NCBI GenBank assembly: GCA_033675265.1
Contig: JAUJYZ010000724.1
Span: 570,001-634,000 of the forward strand
Direction: 5' to 3'
From: Actinostola sp. cb2023
Lineage: Eukaryota; Cnidaria; Anthozoa; Actiniaria; Actinostolidae
DNA: 64,000 nucleotides
Made by a program: the position numbers and the translations under genes. Under the pieces are notes generated by a model. The model was not told where the DNA came from, searched no databases, and saw only the letters and a program-made list of their open reading frames with translations. Every line of letters begins with the position of its first letter. The first letter of the stretch is position 1. Below are positions 23,401 through 62,469 of the stretch, piece after piece.

Positions 23401-26400
23401 TCCAATTCATCCCATTCCTCCTATTCATCCCATTCCTATTCATCCCATTCCTCCTATTCATCCCATTCCTCCTATTCATCCCATTCCTCCTATTCATCCA
23501 TTCCCCTATTCATCCCATTCCTCCTATTCATCCCATTCCTCCTATTCATCCCATTCCTCCTATTCATCCCATTCCTCCTATTCATCCCATTCCTCCTATT
23601 CATCCCATTCCTATTCATCCCATTCCTCCTATTCATCCCATTCCTCCTATTCATCCCATTCCTCCTATTCATCCCATTCCTCCTATTCATCCCATTCCTC
23701 CTATTCATCCCATTCCTCCTATTCATCCCATTCCTCCTATTCATCCCATTCCTACTATTCCTCCCATTCATCCCATTCCTCCCATTCCTCCTATTCCTCC
23801 TATTCAGCCCATTCCTCCTATTCAGCCCATTCCTCCTATTCAGCCTATTCCTCCCATTCCTCCTATTCATCCCATTCCTCCTATTCATCCCATTCCTCCC
23901 ATTCCTCCTATTCCTCCTATTCATCCCATTCCTCCAATTCATCCCATTCCTCCTATTCAGCCCATTCCTCCTATTCATCCCATTCATCCAATTCATCCCA
24001 TTCCTCCTATTCCTCCCATTCATCCCATTCCTCCAATTCATCCCATTCCTCCTATTCATCCCATTCCTCCTATTCAGCCCATTCCTCCTATTCATCCCAT
24101 TCCTCCTATTCATCCCATTCCTCCAATTCAGCCCATTCCTCCTATTCCTCCTATTCATCCATTCCTCCTATTCATCCCATTCCTCCTATTCAGCCCATTC
24201 CTCCTATTCATCCCATTCCTCCTATTCATCCCATTCCTCCTATTCATCCCATTCCTCCTATTCATCCCATTCCTCCTATTCATCCCATTCCTCCAATTCA
24301 TCCCATTCCTCCTATTCAGCCCATTCAGCCCATTCCTCCTATTCAGCCTCCCATTCCTCCTCCCATTCCTCCTATTCCTCCCATTCCTCCTATTCCTCCT
24401 ATTCCTCCCATTCCTCCTATTCATCCCATTCCTATTCCCATTCCTCCTATCCATCCCATTCCTCCTATTCATCCCATTCCTCCTATTCATCCCATTCCTC
24501 CTATTCATCCCATTCCTCCTATTCATCCCATTCCTCCTATTCATCCCATTCCTCCAATTCATCCCATTCCTCCTATTCATCCCATTCCTCCTATTCAGCC
24601 CATTCCTCCTATTCAGCCCATTCCTCCTATTCAGCCCATTCCTCCTATTCAGCCCATTCCTCCTATTCAGCCCATTCCTCCTATTCAGCCCATTCCTCCT
24701 ATTCATCCCATTCCTCCTATTCATCCCATTCCTCCTATTCATCCCATTCCTCCTATTCATCCCATTCCTCCTATTCATCCCATTCCTCCTATTCAGCCCA
24801 TTCCTCCTATTCAGCCCATTCCTCCTATTCCTCCTATTCAGCCCATTCCTCCTATTCATCCCATTCAGATATTTTGTTTTCTTGAACTGTTTGAGCCAAT
24901 TTCCATGCTCAGAAGGACTGGGGTGATTTAGAGTAATATTGTGGATTATGTCTCCTGGTCTGATGTCGTATGGCGCCATATCCGACTGATTTATTGTGGG
25001 CCATTTTTTGTCGAGAGGAGATTGATCGAAGAGCATGGAAATGAGATTGCAGACTGACCTTTAAGAACCGACCACGGTTGTTCTCCTTCAAGTCAAGATA
25101 GTACCTCTTAGTCTCACCATTTATCATCTCGCTATGGAGAAATACAGAAGTTACATGTACAGTATGTATAACGAATGAGGACATAATCCAGGCATTTGGC
25201 AGTTTTGAGGGAGATCTATGGGGAAGTGGAGAAGAGTGGGAGGCAGGAAAATATCACAATTTTCTATATCATTCATAACTTGAATTTCAGGCCCCTCAGC
25301 TGGGACATGTCATATGTCATTTGTAATGCCAGCCCTGAGTAAGAACATGGAATGCCCATGGATGATACCAATGGGTATGAGAGTGACAGAGACATGCAAA
25401 GTCTATTTTTGGGTTTTTGAAAATGTGGACTTTTTGGGGGTCCGATTTTCTTTGGGTGGCTAACTTTGGGAAGCATGATTTTGCCAAGGAAATTGTTTTG
25501 ACTTTTTGGGGGTTATGTTATGAAGTCTATTTTCTTTGTTTTTTTTTTGAAAATGTGGACTCTTTTTGGGATCTGATTTTCTTTGGGTGACTAACTTTGA
25601 GAAGCATGATTTTGCCAAGGAAATTGTTTTGACTTTTTGGGGGTTATGTTATGAAGTCTATTTTCTTTTGGGTTTTTTGAAAATGTGGACTCTTTTTGGG
25701 ATCCGATTTTCTTTGGGTGACTAACTTTGGGAAGCATGATTTTGCCAAGGAAATTGTTTTGACTTTTTGGGGGTTATGTTATGAAGTCTATTTTCTTTTG
25801 GGTTTTTTGAAAATGTGGACTCTTTTTGGGATCCGATTTTCTTTGGGTGACTATAAACTTTGGGTAGCATGATTTTTTCCAAGGAAAAAAGTGACTTTTT
25901 TGGTGGTTATGATATGGACTGTAGGACATTTTTGGGGTTGAATTTTAGCTGTATTGGACTTTGTTGGGTTGATTATTTTGGCTTCATTCTCAATGACATG
26001 GCCCAGAGTGGTAGCTGAATCAATAATATCGCAATATTAAAAAGGACCTTTTCAAGCGCCCATCCTCTGGTACTGCCTCCTCGCATTTAGATGCACCAGT
26101 ATCTGTACACAATAACAAATCCTCAATTACGCCACAGCTTTATTCAATCATAATGTTTGTTTGTTAGATCACGGCAGGACCTGGTGTGCCTTTTACACTA
26201 ATCATGTTTAGTTACACTGAGTTTTCCACCTACCTGGAATTTATACTGTGTAAGATAAAGAACAGTTGACAGGGGCAGATCTAGAGATTTTGCAGGGGGG
26301 GGAGGGGCATGTTCAGGTTGGACATTACTTTCAGCCAAATTTTATGTTGTTGTTTTTTTTTGGCAAAAAAAGGTATTCGAATTTCCAAATTAAAAGGGGA

Positions 26401-27844
26401 CATGTGCCTCCTTGGCCCCACCCTAAATCGGCATGTTCAGGTTGGACATTACTTTCAGCCAAATTTTATGTTGTTGTTTTTTTGGCAAAAAAAGGTATTC
26501 GAATTTCCAAATTAAAAGGGGACATGTGCCTCCTTGGCCCCACCCTAAATCGGCATGTTCAGGTTGGACATTGGTTTCAGCCAAATTTTAAGTTTTTTTT
26601 TTTTGGCAAAAAAAGGTATTCAAATTTCCAAATTAAAAGGGGACATGTGCCTCCTTGGCCCCACCCTAAATCGGCGTGTTCAGGTGGCTTCAGCCAAATT
26701 TTATGTTTGTTTTTTTTTGGCAAAAAAGGTATTCGAATTTCCAAAAGGGGACATGTGCCTCCTTCGCCCCACCCTAAATCCACCCCTGGTTTACATACAT
26801 GTATGTACATGTACATCCAGTTTTGCACCAAAGGTGATGCAGCACTTATAGATAATTTTCGTGGTTTAGTTAAAACCACTTTTAATTAAAACATGTCTAA
26901 GCGATGGTGTGAATGGAGCATAAAGTTGGTACTATAACTGTTTGTTTGCAATAGAGTCATTTTCACATGAGTAGGAAACCTATGGCATGGAGGTACATGT
27001 ACGGTCACGGTACGGAATCAAAGACAGCTATTCAACCAATCACAGCGAGCATAATCATTGCTCAAAATTTTTCAGAAAAAAAAAATCAAAAAAAAAAATC
27101 AAAAAATCATTGCTCAACCAACCAGAATCCTTAGACACGGCACTGTCACAGCATGGTACCATTGCACATGGCACTATATTTACCTGTACCATAAGTACTT
27201 CCCACTCATACGAAAATGACTCAAAGTACTTCATTACCTTGTTGAGCCAGGAATTCGGCAAAGATAGTCAACTTGTCACGCAACTCTCTTCCACAACCCA
27301 CAGTTAGAATGACTTTACGTTTGGTATTCCTGCTGGTTGATACCTAAAAAACAAAACAAATGAAATTGTTACTACAAGTAAAGCTTGTTTAAATTGACTG
27401 GCGAAGCTTGAACAAACAGTGATTTTCAGTAGGGCCCTGTATATAGAAGCTAAGATAAACTATCGATTAAGAAAAAATACCGTAAACTGCTGCTTATAAG
27501 CCATCCGTTTATAAGGCCCCCTGGTTATAGGCCCATATACTTTCAAACAAACAAAAATACCGGTTGTAAGCCTCCCCGGATATAAGCCCCCCTCCACGTT
27601 TCCTCGTTTCCTTAATATAAACATTTTCACAGAACACGGAATAACTTCAAATTGGAAATCAGGACAGATTGCGGAACAAGTTAGTTACAGTTTTGAATTT
27701 TGTTCCAAATATTGAAATTCATGTGTTTATTGTAAATTTTAAATAAAGACCAGTAGATTTAAAATGTATTTTGATACTGCTATACTGTCTCAACTTATCT
27801 TATCAGCTCATTTCGAAATGTTTTTTTATTCCGGTTATAAGACC

Positions 27845-27908
<64 letters not shown>

Positions 27909-30900
27909 ATGTATATGTAATATGTTACCCTCGGCAACATTCTATTGTTCTATTGTTTACATGTATTGTGTGTAGACCAGACATTGTGGCATCTACTTAT
28001 TAACAAAGACCTACATGTATATGTAATATGTTACCCTCGGCAACATTCTATTGTTCTATTGTTTACATGTATGTGTGTAGACCAGACATTGTGGCATCTA
28101 AGTTTATTAACAAAGACCTACATGTATATGTAATATGTTACCCTCGGCAACATTCTATTGTTCTTATTGTTTACATGTATTGTGTGTAGACCAGACATTG
28201 TGGCATCTAAGTTTATTAACAAAGACCTACATGTATATGTAATATGTTACCCTCGCAAACATTCTATTGTTCTATTGTTTACATGTATTGTGTGTAGACC
28301 AGACATTGTGGCATCTACTTATTAACAAAGACCTACATGTATATGTAATATGTTACCCTCGGCAACATTCTATTGTTCTATTGTTTACATGTATTGTGTG
28401 TAGACCAGACATTGTGGCATCTACTTATTAACAAAGACCTACATGTATATGTAATATGTTACCCTCGGCAACATTCTATTGTTCTATTGTTTACATGTAT
28501 TGTGTGTAGACCAGACATTGTGGCATCTACTTATTAACAAAGACCTACATGTATATGTAATATGTTACCCTCGGCAACATTCTATTGTTCTATTGTTTAC
28601 ATGTATTGTGTGTAGACCAGACATTGTGGCATCTACTTATTAACAAAGACCTACATGTATATATGTAATATGTTACCCTCGGCAACATTCTATTGTTCTA
28701 TTGTTTACATGTATTGTGTGTAGACCAGACATTGTGGCATCTACTTATTAACAAAGACCTACATGTATATGTAATATGTTACCCTCGGCAACATCAGTAA
28801 TAAAGGCAAACATGAACATGTATTAATAGTCACTCGTTTTTCACTCAAGTCACATTAATGGTAGTAAAGAGTATGAAACATAATAGAGAATCAATGTAGC
28901 ATGCACACTTAAAGGAGAACATGTAGTCTAAATCTATCTTTCGATAAAAACAAAGAGAATGTTGTGTACATTCATTTTCTGAAATCATTTTCAATTGCTT
29001 TTATTTTTATGGAGAAGAAACTGGAGTTTTAAATGTAAAAAGACATAGATTATCGCGGCTCACTTCAGTAATTATTCCCCATAATAGACGTCACCTATCC
29101 CAAGGGAAAGTGCAGTCACAATATAGAGTAATTATAAGTGCATTGTATTTTCTTGTACCCGAGAGAATGTTGTGAACGGATTTTAATATTCCCCATAAAC
29201 GTCACAAACAAAAAGATCTGAGCCAACGGTAAAATGGAAAAATGGCGGATGATATTCCATATTGAGCATACATTATGTTGATATCTAAGAAAGATTTATA
29301 AAAAATAATACTCAAGTAATGCTAGTACAAGATATATCTAACTTTCTTGAGAAAATACATTTTGTCTTAAGTTCCCCTATAATGTAGCACATTCTCTCAT
29401 CTAGTAAATAGTATAATACTTCTTGGATATTGAAATTCTTCTTTATGTCCTCAGACAATACGATCTATAATACGTTTCATCGAATCTATTTTCCCAGATG
29501 AGGGGTGTCGAATGGTCTCCGCAAAAAGTCAGAGTCTCGCAAAATATTGGTCAAATTTCGCAGGTCTCGAAGTTTCGTTTTTTCGCAAAAAGCTGTCTCA
29601 GAGTCTCAAATTTTGAAAACATAGGAAATCGGTGAAAACACGTCTCGGGCTCGCAAAAAAATATGCCTTGTATCAGAGTCTCACCTTGATCATTCGACAC
29701 CCCTCAGATACGCTTGTAGACCATTTGATTTCTAGATTGATTTATCACTGAAAAACTAACCATGTTTACATACAAGGGTAGCTTGTCCTGGCAAGTATTG
29801 TCAGTAATTTGATTCTACCAGGGTTGTCAAATCTTGCCGCAACATGGTACATTTGAACAGCTGTTCTTAGCATTGCAGCAGCTACTCCATACTAACTACT
29901 TATAACTTCAGCACGAGGTCAGTACCCGTAGGAAAATATCAGACCAAAGAGAAAGCAAGGTTATTAAGTTGTTTATTATATGGCATTTTTAATTGAGGAG
30001 ACTATTTTTGTTGTGACAAAAAAAATCCGTAATCACCCATGGGTATTACCGGAAAATCTTGCCCACTAAACAACCAATGATCAGATCATGCGATTTTACC
30101 AGAAGTAGCTTGTGCCATATAATAAATGTATAATGTACTTATGTAAGTATGTATTGCCTTTTTAGTCTACATTTTATCTGGATCCCATTCAATAAAATAT
30201 GAAGTACTGAGGCAGATGGTCCTTCTGAAATACAAGGCTTAACTTGACAATATAATAAGAAGGGCTCTCTGCAAGAACAACATATTTAAGTGATCTCTGA
30301 TCAAAATCTAAATTCTCCTCGAGATTCCTTGAATTTCAAAGGAGAATTTGGATTTTGATCACAAGTCACTCCATTCTTGCAGGGACCATTATTATTGAAG
30401 TGGTCCGTGCAACATTAGTGATCTTCTGATCAGAAACTAAATTCTCGTCTAGAGACTTTAAATTCCAAAGGAGAGTTTGCATTTTGATCACAAGTCACTC
30501 ACGGAGCCCTTCAACTAAAAGCCTTCAAATTATTGCAAGTTCAACAACCTTTCTCCGTGAATTAAAATATATACTTATTGTATGTACGCAAGGAGTTTTT
30601 TTATTAAGACAGAGGTGTGAATATCCGTGTCATCTACATCTAAGGGTTCCCATGCAAATGAATGTGTCTGGGCAAATTGGATGCATTAGTCTCGAAATCT
30701 TGGTATTTAAAAATGGAGTCTTGGATTTCGAGGCTAGTAAAATGTCTCAGAGTCCCAAAGTTTCAAATCTGGGTCTTGGAAACTTGCAATTCAATCCAAG
30801 GTTAACTAAGGTCATGACAAAATTGATTAAAATAACCGACAGCAATATAATATTAACACACTGGGAATAATGCAATTAAGCTCATAGCACTGAACAAAGT

Positions 30901-32699
30901 CTCAGGATTGGATAGATTGAGGCATCGAGTCTCGGGATTTGATTTGCTAAACCAGGATATCGTCTCTCAGTGAGACGCGGATTTGACTATTGTGAACACC
31001 TCATTTAAAATAGTACAATTTGTACAAAAATTGCTTTGCAAGAAAATTTTGCAATCTTATAAATTTAGCTTCTATAATAGTTCTTCAAAATTGTGTAAGC
31101 TGGGATTTTATAAAAGTGAGCATATCAAATAATTTCACTAAACGACAATATATTTTATTCTATTATTATACTACAATTGTGGGATGTATATTTTTTCAGC
31201 AGATGACAACTCTATTAATAATGTTAAGCAAGTAAATCCTGTATATTGAGACAACAACCGATTTCGCAATCGGACTATAATTATGCTATATTTACATGTC
31301 CATTAAATTAGCATATTTAAAGGTACTAATGAGGATGCAATTACTTTGGACGCAGACTGCAGTCAATATATCAATGCTGGTTGATTTGCAAACTGCAAAC
31401 GTAGTTATTACGAGAATTCATTCTCTTGACAGCTTATTCTTTAGTTTAGGCTTTAATAGCTGCAAATGTTCAAACATGTACGAAATTCCGTCTATGATTT
31501 GAAGGTGACGAAGTAGGGACAATGGCCGGGCGATAGAAGCAAAATTAATGTGATGAACTCAAGGCGAATGCCTACTGTATCATATGGAATTAATAACGAT
31601 GAAATTATCGACCAAATTTGCTACTTTTAAGCTTCGCAAATGACTTCAGATATTATTTTCGCGAAATAGCAACATGTAAGTTTATAAGTTGCTACGTGGA
31701 AATTACAGAACATGTACAAGATACTCTACAATACAAACTTGAATAATTGATGATTTCTTGATTTTATCTTTACCGCAATGAGTTATAACTCTCTCTCTAC
31801 AAGACTGGACTAAGCTAGGAAATCAAAGCTGAGTCGACAGCTAGAATTAAACTGAGTCTTGTCCGTCCAATGTCCCGATCCATACTCCAAGGTACATTTG
31901 TTCAACAAATTTCCATATTATTTAGGGTTTAATATGTTTTGTCCTGAATTAAGGGGAATTTTAAATTCAATCCTTAGTCATCAGATTTAGATATTTTGCG
32001 AGTGTAATGGAAATAGCGAGTATGTTTATTTAAAGCTTTCAAGAGGAGAACATTTTCGCAAAGTGAAGGCGCTGTGTGAACAAGCACCACAATAACAACG
32101 TAAAATTTGGCGAAAAATTTTTCACGCCTTTTTGCTTGTCTTCCTCAGGGGAAAATGCAAGTGTAATCCAGCGATTTGGAATCCCAAAACGATGCATTAT
32201 CTTTCAGTTAAGGGCATAACAGCTGTTACTCAAAGCCAAGAGTGAAAATAATTTGCTTTCGTTACGAAAAAACTCGCCATTTTGATATCGTCGAAGCCGG
32301 CCGAAAATTTTTTTTTCTCTCGATGCTTACCTCGCTAATTTTAATGTATTTGCCGCGACGATTGCTCTTCAAGTCAATATAAAAACGCTTGGACTGGATC
32401 TGCAGGCTCTTGCTCATGAGTTCTTCATCCCCTGTGAAAAAATACACCAAAAAATAAACGGAAATTCAGAGGAAAAATACTGAGAATTTCAACTGATTAG
32501 GACCGGACACGGGCTCAAAAATATGTCGATCTTGCATCTTTGATCGATGAATTTTCGCCCACTAGCACGTCCAATGCAGCTAAGACTCTCCACAATTGTA
32601 GGTTAGGTTCTTAGTTTTGGATTAAAATGTACCTTCGATGTTGCTGGGCCTCTGTTCGGTGTATTCCCCTTCGTTCGCTCCATCACCGGTGGCAGCCAT
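17416..32699 (-). CDS. PURA-like: PUR-alpha-like single-stranded nucleic-acid-binding protein, 9 exons
   Basis: Nine exons joined by GT-AG introns give 249 residues with every phase consistent: 32699-32633, 32431-32331, 27343-27238, 26102-26048, 25131-25059, 22843-22708, 22557-22451, 21191-21122 and 17450-17416. PUR proteins bind purine-rich single-stranded DNA and RNA, classically GGN repeats, in transcription, replication and RNA transport. Three PUR repeats are visible. Repeat I (about 24-92) has KRFYIDLKSNRRGKYIKISE. Repeat II (about 110-178) has KRYYLDLKENNRGRFLKVS and IAIPAQGIVDIRNNL. Repeat III (about 186-240) has KKFYFDVGNNARGVFLRISE and NYRTSITIPKVGWARVRD. The C-terminus is a short acidic EGED where vertebrate PURA has a longer glutamine/glutamate tail. 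The start is the first ATG, before a short Gly/Glu-rich leader. Vertebrate PUR genes have uninterrupted coding regions, so nine exons is a notable difference. It is divergent from CatSper4. PURA, PURB and PURG orthology cannot be separated here. Confidence 0.93.
17561..17675. repeat. 59-bp satellite, left fragment
   Basis: Two copies of the unit with CACTGTGAAAACGGGCCTGA and ACAAGAGCTCTGACTT. The array is broken at GACTT by the inserted element that follows and resumes at 19373. Confidence 0.85.
18030..18396. mobile_element. MITE with TAGCTAATTGC ends
   Basis: The ends TATAGCTAATTGCAAAATCA and the inverted sequence near 18360-18396 share the CCCGACAACG region. It abuts the next MITE directly. 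Confidence 0.65.
18218..18285 (+). repeat. Retroposon-like 3' tail, copy 1
   Basis: About 68 bp from TTTATCAGTCTGAGACTG to a (TTTGA)n tail, preceded by AATAAA. An apparently identical segment lies at 35555-35622. Confidence 0.65.
18397..18685. mobile_element. CACCTATT-family MITE, CAGCTATT variant
   Basis: The inverted ends are CAGCTATTTCAAAAAAGGTT with TATA flanks. A single TATA separates it from the next copy. Confidence 0.75.
18690..18974. mobile_element. CACCTATT-family MITE, GGGCCGAAAGC subtype
   Basis: Ends CAGCTATTCCAAAT and ATTTTTGGAATAGGTA; the inner arm has CGGGCCGAAAGCAACAAGCA. Nearly the same element occurs at 22909-23196. Confidence 0.8.
19373..20186. repeat. 59-bp satellite, main array
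   Basis: About thirteen tandem copies, the last three more divergent (unit starting GACACCAGCATAAGC). It lies in the last intron of the PUR gene. Confidence 0.9.
20530..20883. mobile_element. Palindromic element, GCATCAAGAG type, copy 1
   Basis: Arms contain AATGCATTGTGAGATTATTA and AAAGGAAAAGTGAGCACCAA. The copy at 58658-58856 lacks about 155 bp present here (20657-20813). That extra piece is itself a palindrome (GGTGTTTCTTGGTGTTGCAG), so a second MITE inserted inside the first. Confidence 0.8.
21122..21191 (-). CDS. PURA-like: PUR exon 8
   Basis: Residues 216-238, the second half of repeat III, with the conserved NYRTSITIP. Donor GTAAGT. Confidence 0.92.
21576..21944. mobile_element. MITE with AATGAGCTTGTG ends
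   Basis: Inverted arms of more than 90 bp include GTCACCTGTCACGTGAC and CACCGAAGGCAAACGAAAAT. Located in PUR intron 7, upstream (minus sense) of exon 8. Confidence 0.75.
22173..22356. mobile_element. Short MITE beside PUR exon 7
   Basis: GGCGACTTGCATGATGACGT pairs with ACGACATCATGCAAGTCGCC. The interior carries CACCAGAATGCTTTG in both arms. Confidence 0.7.
22451..22557 (-). CDS. PURA-like: PUR exon 7
   Basis: Completes E180 and encodes 181-215, the first half of repeat III. Acceptor CTGTAG, donor GTAACA. Confidence 0.93.
22708..22843 (-). CDS. PURA-like: PUR exon 6
   Basis: Residues 135-179, the second half of repeat II ending in an acidic stretch. Donor GTGCGT. Confidence 0.92.
22909..23196. 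mobile_element. CACCTATT-family MITE, GGGCCGAAAGC subtype, copy 2
   Basis: Ends CACCTATTCCAAATATTG and CAATGATTTTTGGAATAGGTG with TATA flanks. Close relative of 18690-18974. Confidence 0.8.
23357..24867. repeat. 1.5-kb minisatellite, 18-bp unit, in PUR intron 5
   Basis: About 80 copies of CCCATTCCTCCTATTCAT and variants (CAG for CAT, lost 6- or 9-bp pieces). On the minus strand, the PUR sense strand, the unit reads AGGAGGAATGGGATGAAT, 15 purines in 18. Because the unit is a multiple of three, frames over 200 codons appear on both strands; they are artefacts. Confidence 0.95.
25059..25131 (-). CDS. PURA-like: PUR exon 5
   Basis: Completes S110 and encodes 111-134, the strongly conserved first part of repeat II. 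Acceptor CTCCATAG, donor GTCAGT. Confidence 0.93.
25380..25870. repeat. Four-copy tandem repeat, about 130 bp
   Basis: Each copy begins near TTTGAAAATGTGGACTC (25417, 25546, 25676, 25806) and includes GGTTATGTTATGAAGTC. Located in PUR intron 4. Confidence 0.85.
26048..26102 (-). CDS. PURA-like: PUR exon 4
   Basis: Residues 92-109, an acidic linker ending GRLK. It changes the phase from 1 to 2, which is required to join exons 3 and 5, and restores the conserved LKSE junction. Confidence 0.88.
26285..26785. repeat. Four-copy tandem repeat, about 121 bp
   Basis: Each unit holds CATGTTCAGGTTGGACATT (third and fourth copies shortened) and GGGGACATGTGCCTCCTTGG. Located in PUR intron 3. Confidence 0.85.
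26954..27222. mobile_element. GAGTCG-family MITE, copy 2
   Basis: Ends GAGTCATTTTCACATGAGTA and the inverted complement. An A-rich insertion sits at 27075-27110. The right end is 15 bp from the PUR exon 3 donor. Confidence 0.8.
27238..27343 (-). CDS. PURA-like: PUR exon 3
   Basis: Residues 57-91, the second half of repeat I including the helix (GRELRDKLTIFAEFLAQQ). The donor GTAATG lies 15 bp from a GAGTCG-family MITE. Confidence 0.92.
27847..27908. repeat. Homopolymer run of 62 C
   Basis: Uninterrupted C on the plus strand, hence G in the PUR transcript. It directly precedes a tandem array. The length may be affected by sequencing error. Confidence 0.85.
27909..28795. repeat. 106-bp tandem array in PUR intron 2
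   Basis: About eight near-identical copies with ATGTATATGTAATATGTTAC and GTGTGTAGACCAGACATTGT. A few single-base differences separate the copies. Confidence 0.9.
28800..32330. other. PUR intron 2, AT-rich, repeat fragments only
   Basis: No coding exon of either strand is convincing. It holds the small element at 29500-29705, a short inverted repeat at about 30290-30385 (AAAATCTAAATTCTCC) with a partial second copy to 30490, and otherwise unique AT-rich DNA. Confidence 0.6.
29500..29705. mobile_element. Small inverted-repeat element, GAGGGGTGTCGAATG ends
   Basis: GAGGGGTGTCGAATGGTC is inverted at 29688-29705. The interior has repeated TCTCGCAAAA motifs. Confidence 0.6.
32331..32431 (-). CDS. 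PURA-like: PUR exon 2
   Basis: Completes G23 and encodes 24-56, the beta-strand core of PUR repeat I. Acceptor TTCACAG, donor GTAAGC, ends in phase 0. Confidence 0.93.
32633..32699 (-). CDS. PURA-like: PUR exon 1
   Basis: Residues 1-22 plus one base. ATG at 32699; donor GTACAT. Acidic, Gly/Glu-rich leader. Confidence 0.85.
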
Positions 32700-33309
32700 T
32701 TCTCTACTCCTTCTTCACAAACCAGCAGCCATGTCAACTGCGTACGCACCCTACCCATAAAACACTTTACACTAGACCATAATTCAATCCCTAATATGGA
32801 TATGTCGAGCAGCTGGTGTTACACGAGAGTCACGCACTCTCTCAAATTTGTCACGCCGTCACACAAAATACCCGGAATTTGTTTTCGAAAGTGAAAAGTG
32901 ACAACTATACTAAAGTATCGCGACCGAATTTTTCATTGGCGTCGAAACTTCGGCTTCCGTCAATCAAAAAGGGGTGGCCCACAATGCAAGAGGGTAAAAT
33001 GTAGGGGAGGCATGAGGATTCTGGTGGGTAGTCACAATTATGCACAGTATCAGCCATTCTACCATGAACAAGCGAGAATGATAAATTCAGAACGGTGGCA
33101 CACACATACATCACATACATAAACTTTTTGTGACTACATAGAAATGATTTTACCTGTATATATTAACTGAGTAGGACTTCTAATGATTTATAAATCTTCA
33201 ATTAAAAAAAAGAAAAGAAAACGACAGAAAATGAAACAAGGAAAGGAAGAAAGATGAAAAGAATGAACGAATGAATGAAAAAGAAATGATTGGGCTTCCT
33301 GTGAGCTTG

Positions 33310-33344
33310 CACGTGATTGGTTGGTCACATTTGGGCGCCATTTT
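33310..33344 (+). promoter_or_regulatory. E-box, inverted CCAAT and YY1-like site between PUR and CatSper4
   Basis: CACGTG (33310), ATTGG (33316) and GCCATTTT (33337) cluster about 290 bp upstream of the CatSper4 ATG in the 933-bp divergent spacer. No TATA box is obvious. Promoter function is inferred. Confidence 0.4.
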
Positions 33345-33632
33345 GGATTTTCACCAAATTCAAAACAAGAAGTTTTGAAGTACAAACTTTGTAAGAACTT
33401 CTGCTCGTCTTTCCTTAATAAAACTCAGAGAATAACGAAAACCTCAGGTAACAGAGTTAGTATTAGTGATTTACAACTCATTTTCTGTGTTTTCTGTCCG
33501 TATAAAAACGTTTGTTTGCTTGTTTGACTGGCTTTCGTCTTCACTTTCACTTTCAGACTCTACTGTTCACTACAAATGTTGCAGACTCAGTGCTCGCATT
33601 TTGTCCATTTGTTGGCTTAAGTCTTTAGAATC

Positions 33633-61861
<28,229 letters not shown>

Positions 61862-61877
61862 GTAAAGGAAGGCGAGC

Positions 61878-62150
61878 TTCTGTCTGTCTGTCCGTCCGTC
61901 CGTCCGTCCGTCCGTCTGTCTGTCCGTCTGTCTGTCTGTCTGTCTGACTGACTGTCTGTCTGTGTGACCGTCTGTCTGTATGACTGTCTGACTGTCTGTC
62001 TGACCGTCTGTCTGACTGTCTGTCTGACCGTCTGTCTGACCGTCTGTCTGTCTGGTTGACTGTCTGTATGTCTGACTGTCTGTCTGACTGTCTGTCTGAC
62101 TGTCTGTCTGACCGTGTCTGTCTGTCTGACTGACTGACTGCTTTTCTGCT
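61878..62150. repeat. TCTG/TCCG/TCTGAC microsatellite after CatSper4 exon 14
   Basis: Starts 16 bp after the exon 14 donor and ends 26 bp before the candidate acceptor at 62177. Confidence 0.9.
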
Positions 62151-62176
62151 TGCTTCAATGAGTTCTCATTTTACAG

Positions 62177-62185
62177 CAGTTCTAA
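62177..62185 (+). CDS. CATSPER4: Candidate CatSper4 terminal exon
   Basis: After ATTTTACAG the frame reads CAG TTC TAA, in phase with exon 14, giving 440 residues. The acceptor sits just after a TCTG array, as at other CatSper4 acceptors. A tiny exon can arise by chance; the true end may lie elsewhere. Confidence 0.25.
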   Translation, partial: QF

Positions 62186-62221
62186 TTAAGAAATGAATCA
62201 CAAGAAAGAGCATATCAGAAT

Positions 62222-62467
62222 ACTCCAGTTTCGAGTTGTTTAGACACCGCTGTACTCCTTGACAAAAGGCGCGTTTGCTCAGGCTTAGCCTCAATCCAGA
62301 GAATAACCCGTGCGGCATTAAAAATAGTTTCTATTGTTGAATGTCAACACTTTTTCGCGTTCTCGTCGGTATCTGTCCATAATTTACGCTTAATTGAGGC
62401 TAAGGCTGAGCAAATGCTGCTTCTATCAAGGAGTACAGCGGTGTCTAAACAACTCGAAACCTGGAGT
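62222..62467. mobile_element. ACTCCAG-family MITE, copy 2
   Basis: Matches 16449-16680 over most of its length; TA on both sides. Confidence 0.8.
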
Positions 62468-62469
62468 AT

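Noticed and set aside
23324..25036. Open frames of 222-535 codons on both strands (PIPPIH and MNRRNG repeats)
   Set aside because: They arise from an 18-bp minisatellite inside a PUR intron; the frame stays open in several phases and on both strands, with no non-repeat coding sequence.
27909..28795. CRISPR-like regular repeats
   Set aside because: The 106-bp units are directly tandem without unique spacers, and the genome is eukaryotic.
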